The notes under the pieces were generated by a model. The model saw only the letters and a program-made list of their open reading frames with translations. It did no database searches and was not told the DNA's origin. The position numbers and the translations under genes were made by a program. From Calidifontimicrobium sp964618555 (GTDB lineage Bacteria > Pseudomonadota > Gammaproteobacteria > Burkholderiales > Burkholderiaceae_C): 64,000 nucleotides of DNA. Below, one piece after another: positions 1 through 7,740 of this stretch (its first letter is position 1; each line of letters begins with the position of its first letter). Location: positions 1 through 64,000 of the forward strand of contig CAZUBF010000001.1 in the NCBI GenBank assembly GCA_964618555.1, given 5' to 3'.

Positions 1-532
1 CCACCAGCGCCTCGGCGATGCCCGGCGCGACGGTGGCCAGCGTCACCTGCTGCAGGTTCGCCAGCCCGACGAACGCGTGCATGATGCCCCACACGGTGCC
101 GAACAGCCCGACGTACGGGCTCACCGAACCCACCGAGCCGAGGAAGCTCAGGTGGCTCTCGATCATGTCCAGCTCGCGCTGGAAGCTGGCGCGCATCGCG
201 CGGCGCGCGCCGTCGAGCTGCGCCGCGGCGTCGAGGCGCTTCTCGCGCAGCTTCAGGAACTCGCGCATGCCGCTGGCGAAGATGCGCTCCATCGGCGCGC
301 CGTCGCCGGCGGCGCGCGCCACCGCCGCCTGGTGCAGTTCGTTCAGGTTGCGCCCCGACCAGAAGTCGCGCTCGAAGCCGTCGTTGCGCGCGCGCACGCG
401 CTTCAGGCCGAACAGCTTGCCGAAGATCACCGTCCAGCTCGCCAGCGAGACGGCGAGCAGGCCGGCCATCACGATCTGCACCACGACGCTGGCCTGCAGC
501 ACCAGCGAGACGATCGACATGTCCTGGTTCAT
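1..532 (-). CDS. tolQ: TolQ, Tol-Pal proton channel subunit (C-terminal part outside window)
   Basis: Inner-membrane MotA/TolQ/ExbB-type proton channel subunit that with TolR energises TolA in the Tol-Pal system of envelope constriction. The 177 residues visible begin MNQDMSIVSL and include a first membrane segment (about residues 8-30), a basic cytoplasmic stretch, and the conserved second segment with SPYVGLFGTVWGIM. The gene runs off the left edge, so the third segment is missing from view. Its ATG overlaps the ybgC stop by four bases, the usual ybgC-tolQ arrangement in proteobacteria, where tolR, tolA, tolB and pal normally follow. Family assignment rests on the segment-two motif and the ybgC neighbour. 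Confidence 0.93.
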   Translation of the reverse strand, partial: MNQDMSIVSLVLQASVVVQIVMAGLLAVSLASWTVIFGKLFGLKRVRARNDGFERDFWSGRNLNELHQAAVARAAGDGAPMERIFASGMREFLKLREKRLDAAAQLDGARRAMRASFQRELDMIESHLSFLGSVGSVSPYVGLFGTVWGIMHAFVGLANLQQVTLATVAPGIAEALV

Positions 533-963
533 CGGGGAAGGGCGTGCAAGGTCGCCGCGTCGGCGATCGGCGGGGGGATGCGCCGCGGCGCGAAGGTGGT
601 GGCGTCGACGCAGCCGATGCGGATCTCGCCCTCGGCCAGCAGCGTGTCGCCGCGCCAGGCCTGCTGCGCGATGTCCAGCGTGGCGCGGCCTGCGGCGGTG
701 ACGGCCACCGTCACGTCGAGCTCGTCGTCGAGCCGCGCCGGGCGCAGGTAGCGCACCGCGGTGGCGGCGACGACGAACATCAGTGCGTGCCGGTCTTTCA
801 GCGCCTGCTGCCCGAAGCCCAGCGCGCGCAGCCACTCGGTGCGCGCGCGCTCGAAGAACCTCAGGTAGTTGGCGTAGAACACCACGCCGCCGGCGTCGGT
901 GTCTTCCCAGTACACGCGCAGGCGGTGGCGGAAGGCGGTGGGCGAGGGGACGGAGACGGTCAT
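529..963 (-). CDS. ybgC: YbgC, Tol-Pal-associated acyl-CoA thioesterase
   Basis: Hot-dog fold thioesterase of 144 residues, the normal YbgC length. It hydrolyses acyl-CoA thioesters and is encoded at the head of tol-pal operons. The signature DTDAGGVVFYANYLRFFERAR near residues 20-40 contains the expected catalytic Asp. The start is the ATG at 963, whose first bases overlap the stop of the upstream nucleotidyltransferase gene (ATGA). The end overlaps tolQ in the same way. These two overlaps make it likely that ybgC and tolQ are translated from a message that starts further upstream, in the HprK-related cluster. Confidence 0.94.
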   Translation of the reverse strand: MTVSVPSPTAFRHRLRVYWEDTDAGGVVFYANYLRFFERARTEWLRALGFGQQALKDRHALMFVVAATAVRYLRPARLDDELDVTVAVTAAGRATLDIAQQAWRGDTLLAEGEIRIGCVDATTFAPRRIPPPIADAATLHALPR

Positions 964-2096
964 CGGTCGGGGCGCATTATCGGCGCCCCGTCGCCCGACG
1001 ACTTCTTGCCGCGCTCGAACCAGCCTTCGGTGCGCCGCTTCCACGACTTGCGCAGCAGGTGCGGCAGCAGCAGGTGCGGCGGCATGCGCAGCCAGTGGCT
1101 GCGCACGTAGAGCACGAACTCGGCCAGCCCCGACAGCGGCAGGCGCATGCTGGGGTGCGCGGTGGCGAACGCGGCGGCGAACAGCCGGTCCATCAGCGCG
1201 CGCACCGGCGCCGACGGCGCCGCCGGGCAGCGCGCCAGCACGTCGGCGGGCACCGGCGCGCCGAGGATGCGCTGAGCCTGCCGCAGCGCGTGGTACAGCG
1301 GCCGTCCGAGGTTCAGCGCGGCGGCGCGCTGCAGCAGCGCGTCCCAGAAGCCCGGCTCGACGGCGTAGGCGCGCAGCAGCGCGTCGAGGTCGACGAGGTC
1401 GCGCAGCCCGTGCTGCCACTCGCCTTCGTGGAACAGGTGCGTCGCGCTGTGCAGCACCTGGTCCGTGCGCGACGGGATCGAGAAGCGGGGGAATGCCGCC
1501 AGCGGCGTCGCCGCCGCCAGGATCAGGTCGGGCCGCGTGCGGAGGCGTGCCGTCTCGGGCAGCAGGTTGTGGTGCAGGTCGATCACCGTCTGGCGGCGGA
1601 TGTGCACCATCGGCGGCAGCTCGTGCATCCACTGCCGGTAGTAGCGCTGGTCGTAGGCGTCGTGGTGGCTCGCGTGCCAGCCGCCGAGCATCAGCGCCGG
1701 CTCGGCGGCGCCGAGCTGGTCCTTCGGCACCATCAGGTCGATGTCCGAGAACTGCCGCCCGGCGGCCGGCGGCAGGTCGGCCGCCGCGTACGCCGCACCC
1801 TTGAGCAGCAGCACCGGCCCGGGCAGCTCTTCGAGCGCCTTCGACAGGTGGACGAGCTCCCAGCGCACCGCGCGCTGCTGCTGTTCGGCGATCGTGCGGT
1901 GCGCGCTCAGGTGGCGCCGCACCGGCACCGGGATCGCGCTCTCGACGCCCGCCTGCCGCGCCAGCGCCGCCAGCCGGCCGAGCAACCCGGCCGCCGCGGC
2001 CTGGCGCACGACGAGGTCCCAGTCGTCGTCCGAGAAAGCCGCCATCGCCGCCGGGTCGCGCAGCGCGTGCAGCAGCCTTCCGGCGCCGGGGATCAT
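960..2096 (-). CDS. Nucleotidyltransferase family protein (NTP_transf_5 type)
   Basis: A 378-residue protein with the polymerase-beta-like nucleotidyltransferase motif FSDIDLMV (Asp118 and Asp120), preceded by LLLKGAAY, as in the NTP_transf_5 family often found beside exosortase and HprK-related genes. His- and Trp-rich segments follow (HNLLPET, THLFHEGEWQHGLRD). The substrate is unknown; members are thought to transfer a nucleotide to a protein or small molecule. The start at ATG 2096 overlaps the stop of the HprK-related kinase by four bases and the end overlaps ybgC by four bases. Family call is good; biochemical role is inferred only. Confidence 0.82.
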   Translation of the reverse strand: MIPGAGRLLHALRDPAAMAAFSDDDWDLVVRQAAAAGLLGRLAALARQAGVESAIPVPVRRHLSAHRTIAEQQQRAVRWELVHLSKALEELPGPVLLLKGAAYAAADLPPAAGRQFSDIDLMVPKDQLGAAEPALMLGGWHASHHDAYDQRYYRQWMHELPPMVHIRRQTVIDLHHNLLPETARLRTRPDLILAAATPLAAFPRFSIPSRTDQVLHSATHLFHEGEWQHGLRDLVDLDALLRAYAVEPGFWDALLQRAAALNLGRPLYHALRQAQRILGAPVPADVLARCPAAPSAPVRALMDRLFAAAFATAHPSMRLPLSGLAEFVLYVRSHWLRMPPHLLLPHLLRKSWKRRTEGWFERGKKSSGDGAPIMRPDR

Positions 2097-2998
2097 GCGA
2101 CGAGCTCCTCGAACACGCGCAGCGCGTCGTCGAGGTCGGAGTACTCGAAGTCCCAGCAGTCGCAGGCGTCGATCAGCGCCGCGTTCAGCTCGAAGCCCAG
2201 GCGGCCGAGCAGGCTGTAGTTGAAGGCGTGGGTGGCGTTGTGCATGAAGGCGTCGGCCTTCGGGCGCGGGCCCAGCCGGGTCGCGGCGCCGGCACGCCAG
2301 CGCGGGAAGACGACGTGGGCCGCGCGCGCCTTCTCGTCCATGCGCGCCACGCTCTGCGCGCTTGGGCGCAGGTGCGTCACCGTGCCCTTGTGCGTGTCGG
2401 CGGCGACGTCGCCGAGCACCGCCGCGGGGTCGCGGGCGCGGATCACGTCGATCGACCGGTTTTTCAGGCTCACCGGCCGTGCCAGCGGCACCAACAGGCC
2501 GTCGTCGCGGTCGACCATGGTGATCTCGTCGGACAGCAGTCGCCACCCCGCCAGCATCAGCGCGGCGGTCAGCGTGCTCTTGCCGGCGCCGGGGTCGCCG
2601 GGCAGCACGACCGCTCGCCCGTTGTGTTCGAGCACCGCGGCGTGAAGCAGCAGGTAGTGGTGTGCACGCGCGGCGACGCACCAGTTCATGCCCCACTCGA
2701 GCATGGCGAAGGCCTGTGCCGCGGGCAGGGGCTTGAACGGCGAGTGGCCGTCGACGCGGAACTCGACCTGCGGCCGCATCCAGCGCCGCAGGCCGCGCCC
2801 CGGCAGCAGCTGGACATGGAAGTCGTGGAAGCCGGCGTCGGGCAACACGGTCGACGCCGCATAGAGCCGATGCAGCCCGCGCGCCACGCTGCGCAGCGGC
2901 GACTGCACCCGAAACCGCAGCGGCCCGGTCGCGAGTGAGAGGCCGTCGCGCAGGCGCCGCGACAGCGTGTGCGCGTCGACCTGCTCCAGCGTCAGCAC
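2093..2998 (-). CDS. HprK-related kinase A
   Basis: A 301-residue P-loop protein related to the C-terminal kinase domain of HPr kinase/phosphorylase. It carries a Walker A motif GDPGAGKST at residues 134-142, a second acidic motif LLSDEITMVDRD shortly after, and a Lys/Thr stretch (DTHKGTVTHLRP) equivalent to the later part of the HprK fold. It lacks the N-terminal domain of true HprK. This is the defining gene of the HPr-rel-A set, in which it occurs with a PqqD-like protein and a nucleotidyltransferase. The start is a GTG at 2998 that overlaps the PqqD-like stop by seven bases. The phosphorylated target is not known. Confidence 0.85.
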   Translation of the reverse strand: MLTLEQVDAHTLSRRLRDGLSLATGPLRFRVQSPLRSVARGLHRLYAASTVLPDAGFHDFHVQLLPGRGLRRWMRPQVEFRVDGHSPFKPLPAAQAFAMLEWGMNWCVAARAHHYLLLHAAVLEHNGRAVVLPGDPGAGKSTLTAALMLAGWRLLSDEITMVDRDDGLLVPLARPVSLKNRSIDVIRARDPAAVLGDVAADTHKGTVTHLRPSAQSVARMDEKARAAHVVFPRWRAGAATRLGPRPKADAFMHNATHAFNYSLLGRLGFELNAALIDACDCWDFEYSDLDDALRVFEELVA

Positions 2999-3342
2999 CG
3001 TGTGACGAGCCCGAGGTCGGCGAGCGCCAGCAGGCAGGCCGCGTCGCGCGCATCGACCGGGCCACCGTCGAGGGGGCCGCCGGCCGCCATCAGTGCCGTC
3101 AGCACGTCACCGGCCTGCGGCGTCAGCCGGTAGGTGTCGTTCGACAGGGCATGGTGCACCACGACCTCGCCGCCCCAGCGACGCACGACGGGGTTCGCGT
3201 CGGCGGCGACGCACCATCGGACGGCGCCAGCAGCGCCGACCTGGGCCACGTGCAGCCGGTCGGAAACGGTGGGGGGATGCGTCGCACTCGCCGGGCCGGC
3301 CGCCTCGCTTGGCGCCGGGCCGGTCCTCGGCCGCTCGGTCAT
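2992..3342 (-). CDS. PqqD family protein, HPr-rel-A system
   Basis: A 116-residue protein. The last 75 residues show the small PqqD-like winged-helix pattern (DTYRLTPQAGDVLTAL, then DLGLV at the end). PqqD proteins chaperone peptide substrates for modification enzymes; in this cluster the partner is presumably the HprK-related kinase or the nucleotidyltransferase. The first 40 residues are Pro/Ala-rich and could be reduced if translation starts later. It sits 10 bases after the Tat-signal protein gene and overlaps the kinase start. Family recognised from motif and context, not from a database match. Confidence 0.75.
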   Translation of the reverse strand: MTERPRTGPAPSEAAGPASATHPPTVSDRLHVAQVGAAGAVRWCVAADANPVVRRWGGEVVVHHALSNDTYRLTPQAGDVLTALMAAGGPLDGGPVDARDAACLLALADLGLVTRC

Positions 3343-3352
3343 GCGGCCGAGT

Positions 3353-4042
3353 CTATGCCAGCGGGTACAGGCTCTCGAGGTACTCGATCACGCGGTCGCG
3401 GTCCCACGACTTGCTCGCGGTCACCGGGTACGAGCCACCGTTGTAAGTGGCGTTGTACATCGCGATGATCGTGTGCGGCGAGACCGGGTAGGTCAGCGAC
3501 GTGTTGAAGGCCAGTTGCGCGTTCAGCAGCGACGTGACGACGGCGCGTGCCAGGCGGTACAGATCGGTCGCGTTGGTGCTGGCCAGCACCTGCAGCATCG
3601 TCGCGGGGTTGCTGCTGGTCGTCGTGCTCAGCGTGCACACGGGCGGCGAACCCACGGTGCCGTTGTAGAACGTCGCCGCCAGCGCCGGCACGCCGCCGCC
3701 AGGGGTGTAGCCATTGAAGTTGGTGCCACGCAGGCGACCGCCGCCCGAGAAGCTGCAGTTGGTCGACTGCGGTTGCGTGCCCTTCACGAACGGGAGGGGC
3801 CACGCTGTCGTGGGGTTGAGCCAGTGGGACGTCGGTTCGCCGACCAGGCAGTCCTCGGCCAGGCCCTGGCGCGACAGGTTGCCCGACACCTGCCCGGATA
3901 CCGTGCAGTGCGTGAGCGACGCGCCGAGCACCGGCTTGCTCGACAAGGCTCCGAGCACCACCGGCACCGCGGTGCCGGCGCGGGCGAAGCGCCGCCGGCC
4001 CAGGTCGGGCGTGTCGGCGGGTGGCTTCGCGTTGTCGTGCAT
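3353..4042 (-). CDS. Secreted Tat-signal protein of the HPr-rel-A cluster, unknown function
   Basis: A 229-residue protein of unknown function. Residues about 14-40 form a twin-arginine-like leader: RRRFARAG, then a hydrophobic stretch, then a small-residue region ending near GAS. The mature part starts HCTVSGQVSGNLS; I have seen similar C-x-x-SG-x-x-SGNLS openings on proteins beside HprK-related genes, but I cannot verify this here. Four Cys are spaced along the mature chain, and the C-terminus is acidic-aromatic (SWDRDRVIEYLESLYPLA). As first gene of the run it is a candidate substrate of the modification genes that follow. No clear Shine-Dalgarno precedes the ATG at 4042. Confidence 0.7.
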   Translation of the reverse strand: MHDNAKPPADTPDLGRRRFARAGTAVPVVLGALSSKPVLGASLTHCTVSGQVSGNLSRQGLAEDCLVGEPTSHWLNPTTAWPLPFVKGTQPQSTNCSFSGGGRLRGTNFNGYTPGGGVPALAATFYNGTVGSPPVCTLSTTTSSNPATMLQVLASTNATDLYRLARAVVTSLLNAQLAFNTSLTYPVSPHTIIAMYNATYNGGSYPVTASKSWDRDRVIEYLESLYPLA

Positions 4043-4544
4043 GGGGTTGTCCAGAAAGTCAATCCAGAAGGAAGCAATTATCGGACCTTCACCCCAAGTG
4101 CTTGATCTGCTTGGGATTCGGGGTTCATACGTTCATGACTGTCAAGTATTCCGACGGTTCGCTGGGGAGTCCTTCGACATGACATCCCGCGACGATCCCG
4201 GCCTGCCACGCATCCACCATGGCCTCGGCGCGGCCCGCCACTGCGCCCGAGCATACGCCTGCCGAACCCGCAACGGGCCTCTCGCGCCGCGAACTGCGTC
4301 ATGCCACCTGACTCCGCGGACGCTCGCCGCGGCCGTGCCGTCGGTCGTGCAACCGCTTTGCCGCAGGGTGCCGGCAAACCCGGTCGCCGGCAATCCCGCG
4401 AATGGGCGCCGATGCGAGGCCCGGTCACGTGACGAATCGCCGGGGCGGCGGCACCGTGCTGCCGATAATCGGCTCGCGGCTTCCGCAGGCGGTTTCCGCA
4501 GTCGGAGACACTGCCCGTCATCACGCACCAGGTCGGCCACGCGA
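4043..4544. other. Intergenic region, divergent promoters expected
   Basis: About 500 bases between the divergent HPr-rel-A run and the epimerase gene. I recognise no gene in it. A GATAAT hexamer on the minus strand (4077-4082) lies about 40 bases before the Tat-protein ATG and could be a -10 element, but no convincing -35 is present. The right half is GC-rich, with short inverted repeats. Confidence 0.4.
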
Positions 4545-5552
4545 ATGAAATACCTGCTCACCGGCGCCGCCGGCTTCATCGGCATGCACACCGCACTGCG
4601 CCTGCTGGCGCGCGGCGACGAGGTGGTCGGGCTCGACAACCTGAACGACTACTACGACGTCGCGCTGAAGCGCGCGCGGCTGGCCCGGCTCGAGGCGCGG
4701 CCGGGGTTCCGCTTCGCCAAGCTCGACGTCGCCGACCGCGCCGGCATGGATGCGCTGTTCGAGCGCGAGAAGTTCGACCGCGTGATCCACCTCGCCGCGC
4801 AGGCCGGCGTGCGCTACTCGCTGACTAACCCGCACGCCTACATCGAGAGCAACGTCGTCGGCTTCACGCACGTGCTCGAAGGCTGCCGCCACCACGGCGT
4901 GCGGCACCTGGTGTACGCGTCCAGTTCCAGCGTGTACGGCGGCAACACGCGGCTGCCGTTTTCCGAGCACGACAGCGTCGACCACCCGGTCAGCCTGTAC
5001 GCTGCCACGAAGAAGGCCAACGAGCTGATGGCGCACACCTACAGCCACCTCTACGGCCTGCCGACCACCGGGCTGCGCTTCTTCACCGTCTACGGGCCCT
5101 GGGGGCGGCCCGACATGGCGCTGTTCCTGTTCACCAAGGCCATCCTCGAAGGCCGGCCGATCGACGTGTTCAATCACGGCCGCATGCAGCGCGACTTCAC
5201 CTACGTCGACGACATCGTCGAGGGCGTGGTGCGCGTGAGCGACCGCGCCGCCGAGGCGAACCCGGCGTTCGTGTCCGACACGCCCGACCCCGGCACCAGC
5301 AACGTGCCGTACCGCGTGTTCAACATCGGCAACCACCAGCCGGTACCGCTGCTCGACTACATCGCCAGCCTCGAGCGCGCGCTGGGCATGACTGCCGAGA
5401 AGCGCCTGTTGCCGATGCAGGACGGCGACGTGCCCGCCACCTACGCCGACACCGACGCGCTGCGCGAGTGGGTCGGGTTCCAGCCCGCCACGTCGATCGA
5501 CGTCGGCATCGAACGCTTCGTGCGCTGGTACCGCGACTACCATCGGGTATGA
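4545..5552 (+). CDS. NAD-dependent epimerase, UDP-glucuronate 4-epimerase type
   Basis: A 335-residue short-chain dehydrogenase/epimerase with the NAD-binding motif GAAGFIG at residues 7-13, the serine run SSSSVYGG, and the catalytic YAATK (Tyr152, Lys156). NDYYDVALK after strand two, FFTVYGPWGRPDMA and RDFTYVDDIV are typical of the bacterial UDP-glucuronate 4-epimerase subgroup (CapI/LpsL-like), which supplies UDP-galacturonate for acidic polysaccharides. A related activity on UDP-N-acetylhexosaminuronate cannot be excluded, since tviB lies in the same window. The start ATG at 4545 gives the standard length; an open frame continues upstream but has no family similarity. Confidence 0.88.
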   Translation: MKYLLTGAAGFIGMHTALRLLARGDEVVGLDNLNDYYDVALKRARLARLEARPGFRFAKLDVADRAGMDALFEREKFDRVIHLAAQAGVRYSLTNPHAYIESNVVGFTHVLEGCRHHGVRHLVYASSSSVYGGNTRLPFSEHDSVDHPVSLYAATKKANELMAHTYSHLYGLPTTGLRFFTVYGPWGRPDMALFLFTKAILEGRPIDVFNHGRMQRDFTYVDDIVEGVVRVSDRAAEANPAFVSDTPDPGTSNVPYRVFNIGNHQPVPLLDYIASLERALGMTAEKRLLPMQDGDVPATYADTDALREWVGFQPATSIDVGIERFVRWYRDYHRV

Positions 5553-5574
5553 GCGCGCCAATCGCACGGCGGCG

Positions 5575-6363
5575 ATGCCCTCCCTCCTGCTGACGCGCCG
5601 CTGCGCGGCGCTGGCACTGGCCGCGCCGCTGCTGCTCGCGGCCATGCCGGCCTGCGCCGACTTGCCCGACGTCGTCGCCCGGGTCAAGCCGTCGGTCGTC
5701 ATCGTCGGCACGTTCAACCCCCTCGCCACGCCCCGCTTCGCACTGAAAGGCACCGGCTTCGTCGTCGGCGACGGCAACCTGGTGGTGACCAACGCGCACG
5801 TGCTGAACGACGATGCCAACGCGAAGCCCGGCGAGCCCGGGACGCGCCAGGTCGTGCAGGTCTGGCGCGGGCCGCGCGACTGGAGCATGCGCGGCGCCAC
5901 CGTCGTCGCGTCGGACCGCGCGCGCGACCTGGCGCTGCTGCGCATCGACGGCGCCGCCGCGCCGGCGCTTCCGCTGGCCGAGCCGGCGGGCATCCGCGAA
6001 GGGCAGTCGGTGGCCTTCATCGGATTTCCCATCGGCGGGCTGCTGGGCTACTCGCACGTCACCCACCGCGGCATCATCTCGTCGATCACGTCGGTGGCGC
6101 TGCCGACGCCGCAGGCCGGCCAGCTCAGCGAGCGCGCGGTGCGGCGCCTGTCGGAAGGCAACTTCGAGGTGTACCAACTCGATGCGGTGGCCTACCCGGG
6201 CAACAGCGGCGGGCCGGTGTTCAACGCCGACACCGGCGAGGTCGTCGGCGTCATCAACATGGTGATGATCAAGGGCACGCGCGAGTCGGCGCTGTCGACG
6301 CCGTCCGGGCTCACCTACTCGATCCCGGTGCGCTTCGTGCGCGAGCTGCTCGAAAGGCGCTGA
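5575..6363 (+). CDS. Secreted trypsin-like serine protease (S1C/DegP-like, no PDZ)
   Basis: A 262-residue protein with a Sec signal peptide (MPSLLLTRRCAALALAAP to about residue 28). The catalytic triad is visible: His75 in TNAHV, Asp118 in RDLALLRID, Ser211 in PGNSGGPVF. It lacks a PDZ domain, so it is a minimal periplasmic or secreted protease of the S1C/HtrA superfamily rather than a DegP or DegQ. It follows the epimerase by 22 bases and may share its transcript. S1C proteases of this minimal type recur near PEP-CTERM loci; a role in processing exported proteins is conceivable but unproven. Confidence 0.88.
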   Translation: MPSLLLTRRCAALALAAPLLLAAMPACADLPDVVARVKPSVVIVGTFNPLATPRFALKGTGFVVGDGNLVVTNAHVLNDDANAKPGEPGTRQVVQVWRGPRDWSMRGATVVASDRARDLALLRIDGAAAPALPLAEPAGIREGQSVAFIGFPIGGLLGYSHVTHRGIISSITSVALPTPQAGQLSERAVRRLSEGNFEVYQLDAVAYPGNSGGPVFNADTGEVVGVINMVMIKGTRESALSTPSGLTYSIPVRFVRELLERR

Positions 6364-6866
6364 GGCTCGCGGCCGAGGGACCCGACCCGCCGCAAGACGA
6401 TGCCGAAGCTCGCCCGGTCCGCACCTGCGCAGGCGTGGCGGGCGGGCGCGCTCGCGCGTGCAGAGCCGCCGGGATCGATCGGTACGGGTCTGGACGGGCT
6501 GAACTCGGCAAGCCAGCGGCCCGCGATTGTTTCAATCAGTGTAAGTCCACCCCTCATTCGCGGGGGTTGTCGGGTTGCGCTCGCCGTTGACGGGCGACAG
6601 GGCGACGGTGTTCCTGGCCTCGCCGGCGGCGGAACTGGCGGGTGTTTCCCGCCCACATTCGCGCCGGCGCGGGTTCCGTGCCCATGTCGGCTGCACCGGC
6701 AGCGCGCGTGCACCGCCGCGCGACGTGCCGCGCCGCCGCTCAACCTCGACGGCGCCAAGCCGCCTGCGGACGCTTTTTGTAACCAGCCCCCCGCCTTTGG
6801 GGGGATGGGGCCGGGCACAATTCACGCGAGTTCGGTAGTGTCTTCGGTCGTGGAGGGGGGAAACCC
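6364..6866. other. Intergenic region upstream of N-acyl amino acid synthase
   Basis: About 500 bases with no gene I can support. It contains two small perfect hairpins: 6637-6653 (GGCGGG stem, 5-base loop) and 6787-6804 (six C, six-base loop, six G). At 6813-6828 the sequence GGGCACAATTCACGCG has GG and GC with sigma-54 -24/-12 spacing, but the -12 half is poor (ACGC for TTGC), so it is only a weak promoter candidate for the following gene. A purine-rich GGAGGGGGG stretch lies before the ATG at 6867. Confidence 0.4.
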
Positions 6867-7694
6867 ATGAACAGTGTGTCGGTCGTCGAACCGCAGCGTG
6901 GGCTCGCCCCTGTCGGGCCGCTGTCCATGGCCCCGCAGATCCACGTGCCGCGCACTGCGCAGCCGGCCGCCGGCGGGCACGCCGACTCGCTGGCGCTGCT
7001 GAGCATCGACCACGGCCGCGCCGACGGCACGCAGACCTTCCGCATTCGCGCTGCCCAGGCCGCGACGCAGCGCCAGGCTGCGCGGCAACTGGTGCGCCGC
7101 ATGTACTCGCACCGCGGCTACCTGACGCCCGAGGCCGACGAGCCGGTCAACCCGCACACCGTGACGCTGGTGGTGGCGCGTGCCGACGAGGCCGTCGGCA
7201 CGCTGACCGTGGGCTTCGATTCGCCGGCCGGCCTGCTGTGCGACGAGTTGTTCGGCCCCGAGGTCGACGCGCTGCGCCGCAGCGGGCGCCGCGTGTGCGA
7301 GTTCACCAAGCTCGCGCTCGACATCGACGGCCAGTCGCAGCAGGTGCTCGCCAGCCTGTTCCACATGGCCTACCTGCACGCGCACCGCATCCGCGGCTGC
7401 GACGACGTGCTGATCGAGGTCAACCCTCGCCACGTCGGCTATTACAAGCGCATGCTCGACTTCCGCGTCGTCGGCGACGAGAAGCTGTGCCCGCGCGTCA
7501 ACGCGCCCGCGGTGCTGATGGCGCTGGACCTGTCGCACACGCGGCGGCAGATCGAGCTGTACGCCGGGCGCTTCGACATCCTCGCCACCGAGCGGTCGCT
7601 GTATCCCTACGCCTTCGGCGCGAAACAGGAGCAGGAGGTCCTGCACGCCCTGTTCCGTACGGCAGCGCCTCATCCGGAAATCGCCGCCTGCTGA
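6867..7694 (+). CDS. N-acyl amino acid synthase, FeeM type
   Basis: A 275-residue GNAT-like protein of the FeeM / long-chain N-acyl amino acid synthase family, which joins an acyl chain from acyl-ACP to an amino acid. Recognised from the N-terminal domain features (RQLVRRMYSHRGYL; TLVVARADEAVGTLTVGFDSPAGL) and the second half: RRVCEFTKLALD, LFHMAYLHAHRI, DDVLIEVNPRHVGYYKRML. These enzymes have been reported to co-occur with the PEP-CTERM/exosortase system, which fits the locus. The first 45 residues are low complexity. It converges on the RND permease gene. The product lipid and its role are not deducible from sequence. Confidence 0.82.
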   Translation: MNSVSVVEPQRGLAPVGPLSMAPQIHVPRTAQPAAGGHADSLALLSIDHGRADGTQTFRIRAAQAATQRQAARQLVRRMYSHRGYLTPEADEPVNPHTVTLVVARADEAVGTLTVGFDSPAGLLCDELFGPEVDALRRSGRRVCEFTKLALDIDGQSQQVLASLFHMAYLHAHRIRGCDDVLIEVNPRHVGYYKRMLDFRVVGDEKLCPRVNAPAVLMALDLSHTRRQIELYAGRFDILATERSLYPYAFGAKQEQEVLHALFRTAAPHPEIAAC

Positions 7695-7715
7695 GCGTGA
7701 CGCGCGAGTTCGTCG

Positions 7716-7733
7716 CGTCGAGGCGACTCGACG
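7716..7733. terminator. Hairpin between convergent genes
   Basis: A perfect 7-base inverted repeat, CGTCGAG / CTCGACG, around a GCGA tetraloop, in the 46-base gap between the convergent FeeM-like and RND genes. No T-run follows on either strand, so it is a terminator-like structure rather than a proven rho-independent terminator. Confidence 0.4.
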
Positions 7734-7740
7734 GGTCCGT

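Noticed and set aside
6813..6828. Possible sigma-54 promoter GGGCACAATTCACGCG before the FeeM-like gene
   Set aside because: GG and GC spacing fits, but the -12 element is poor; kept only as a remark in the intergenic entry.
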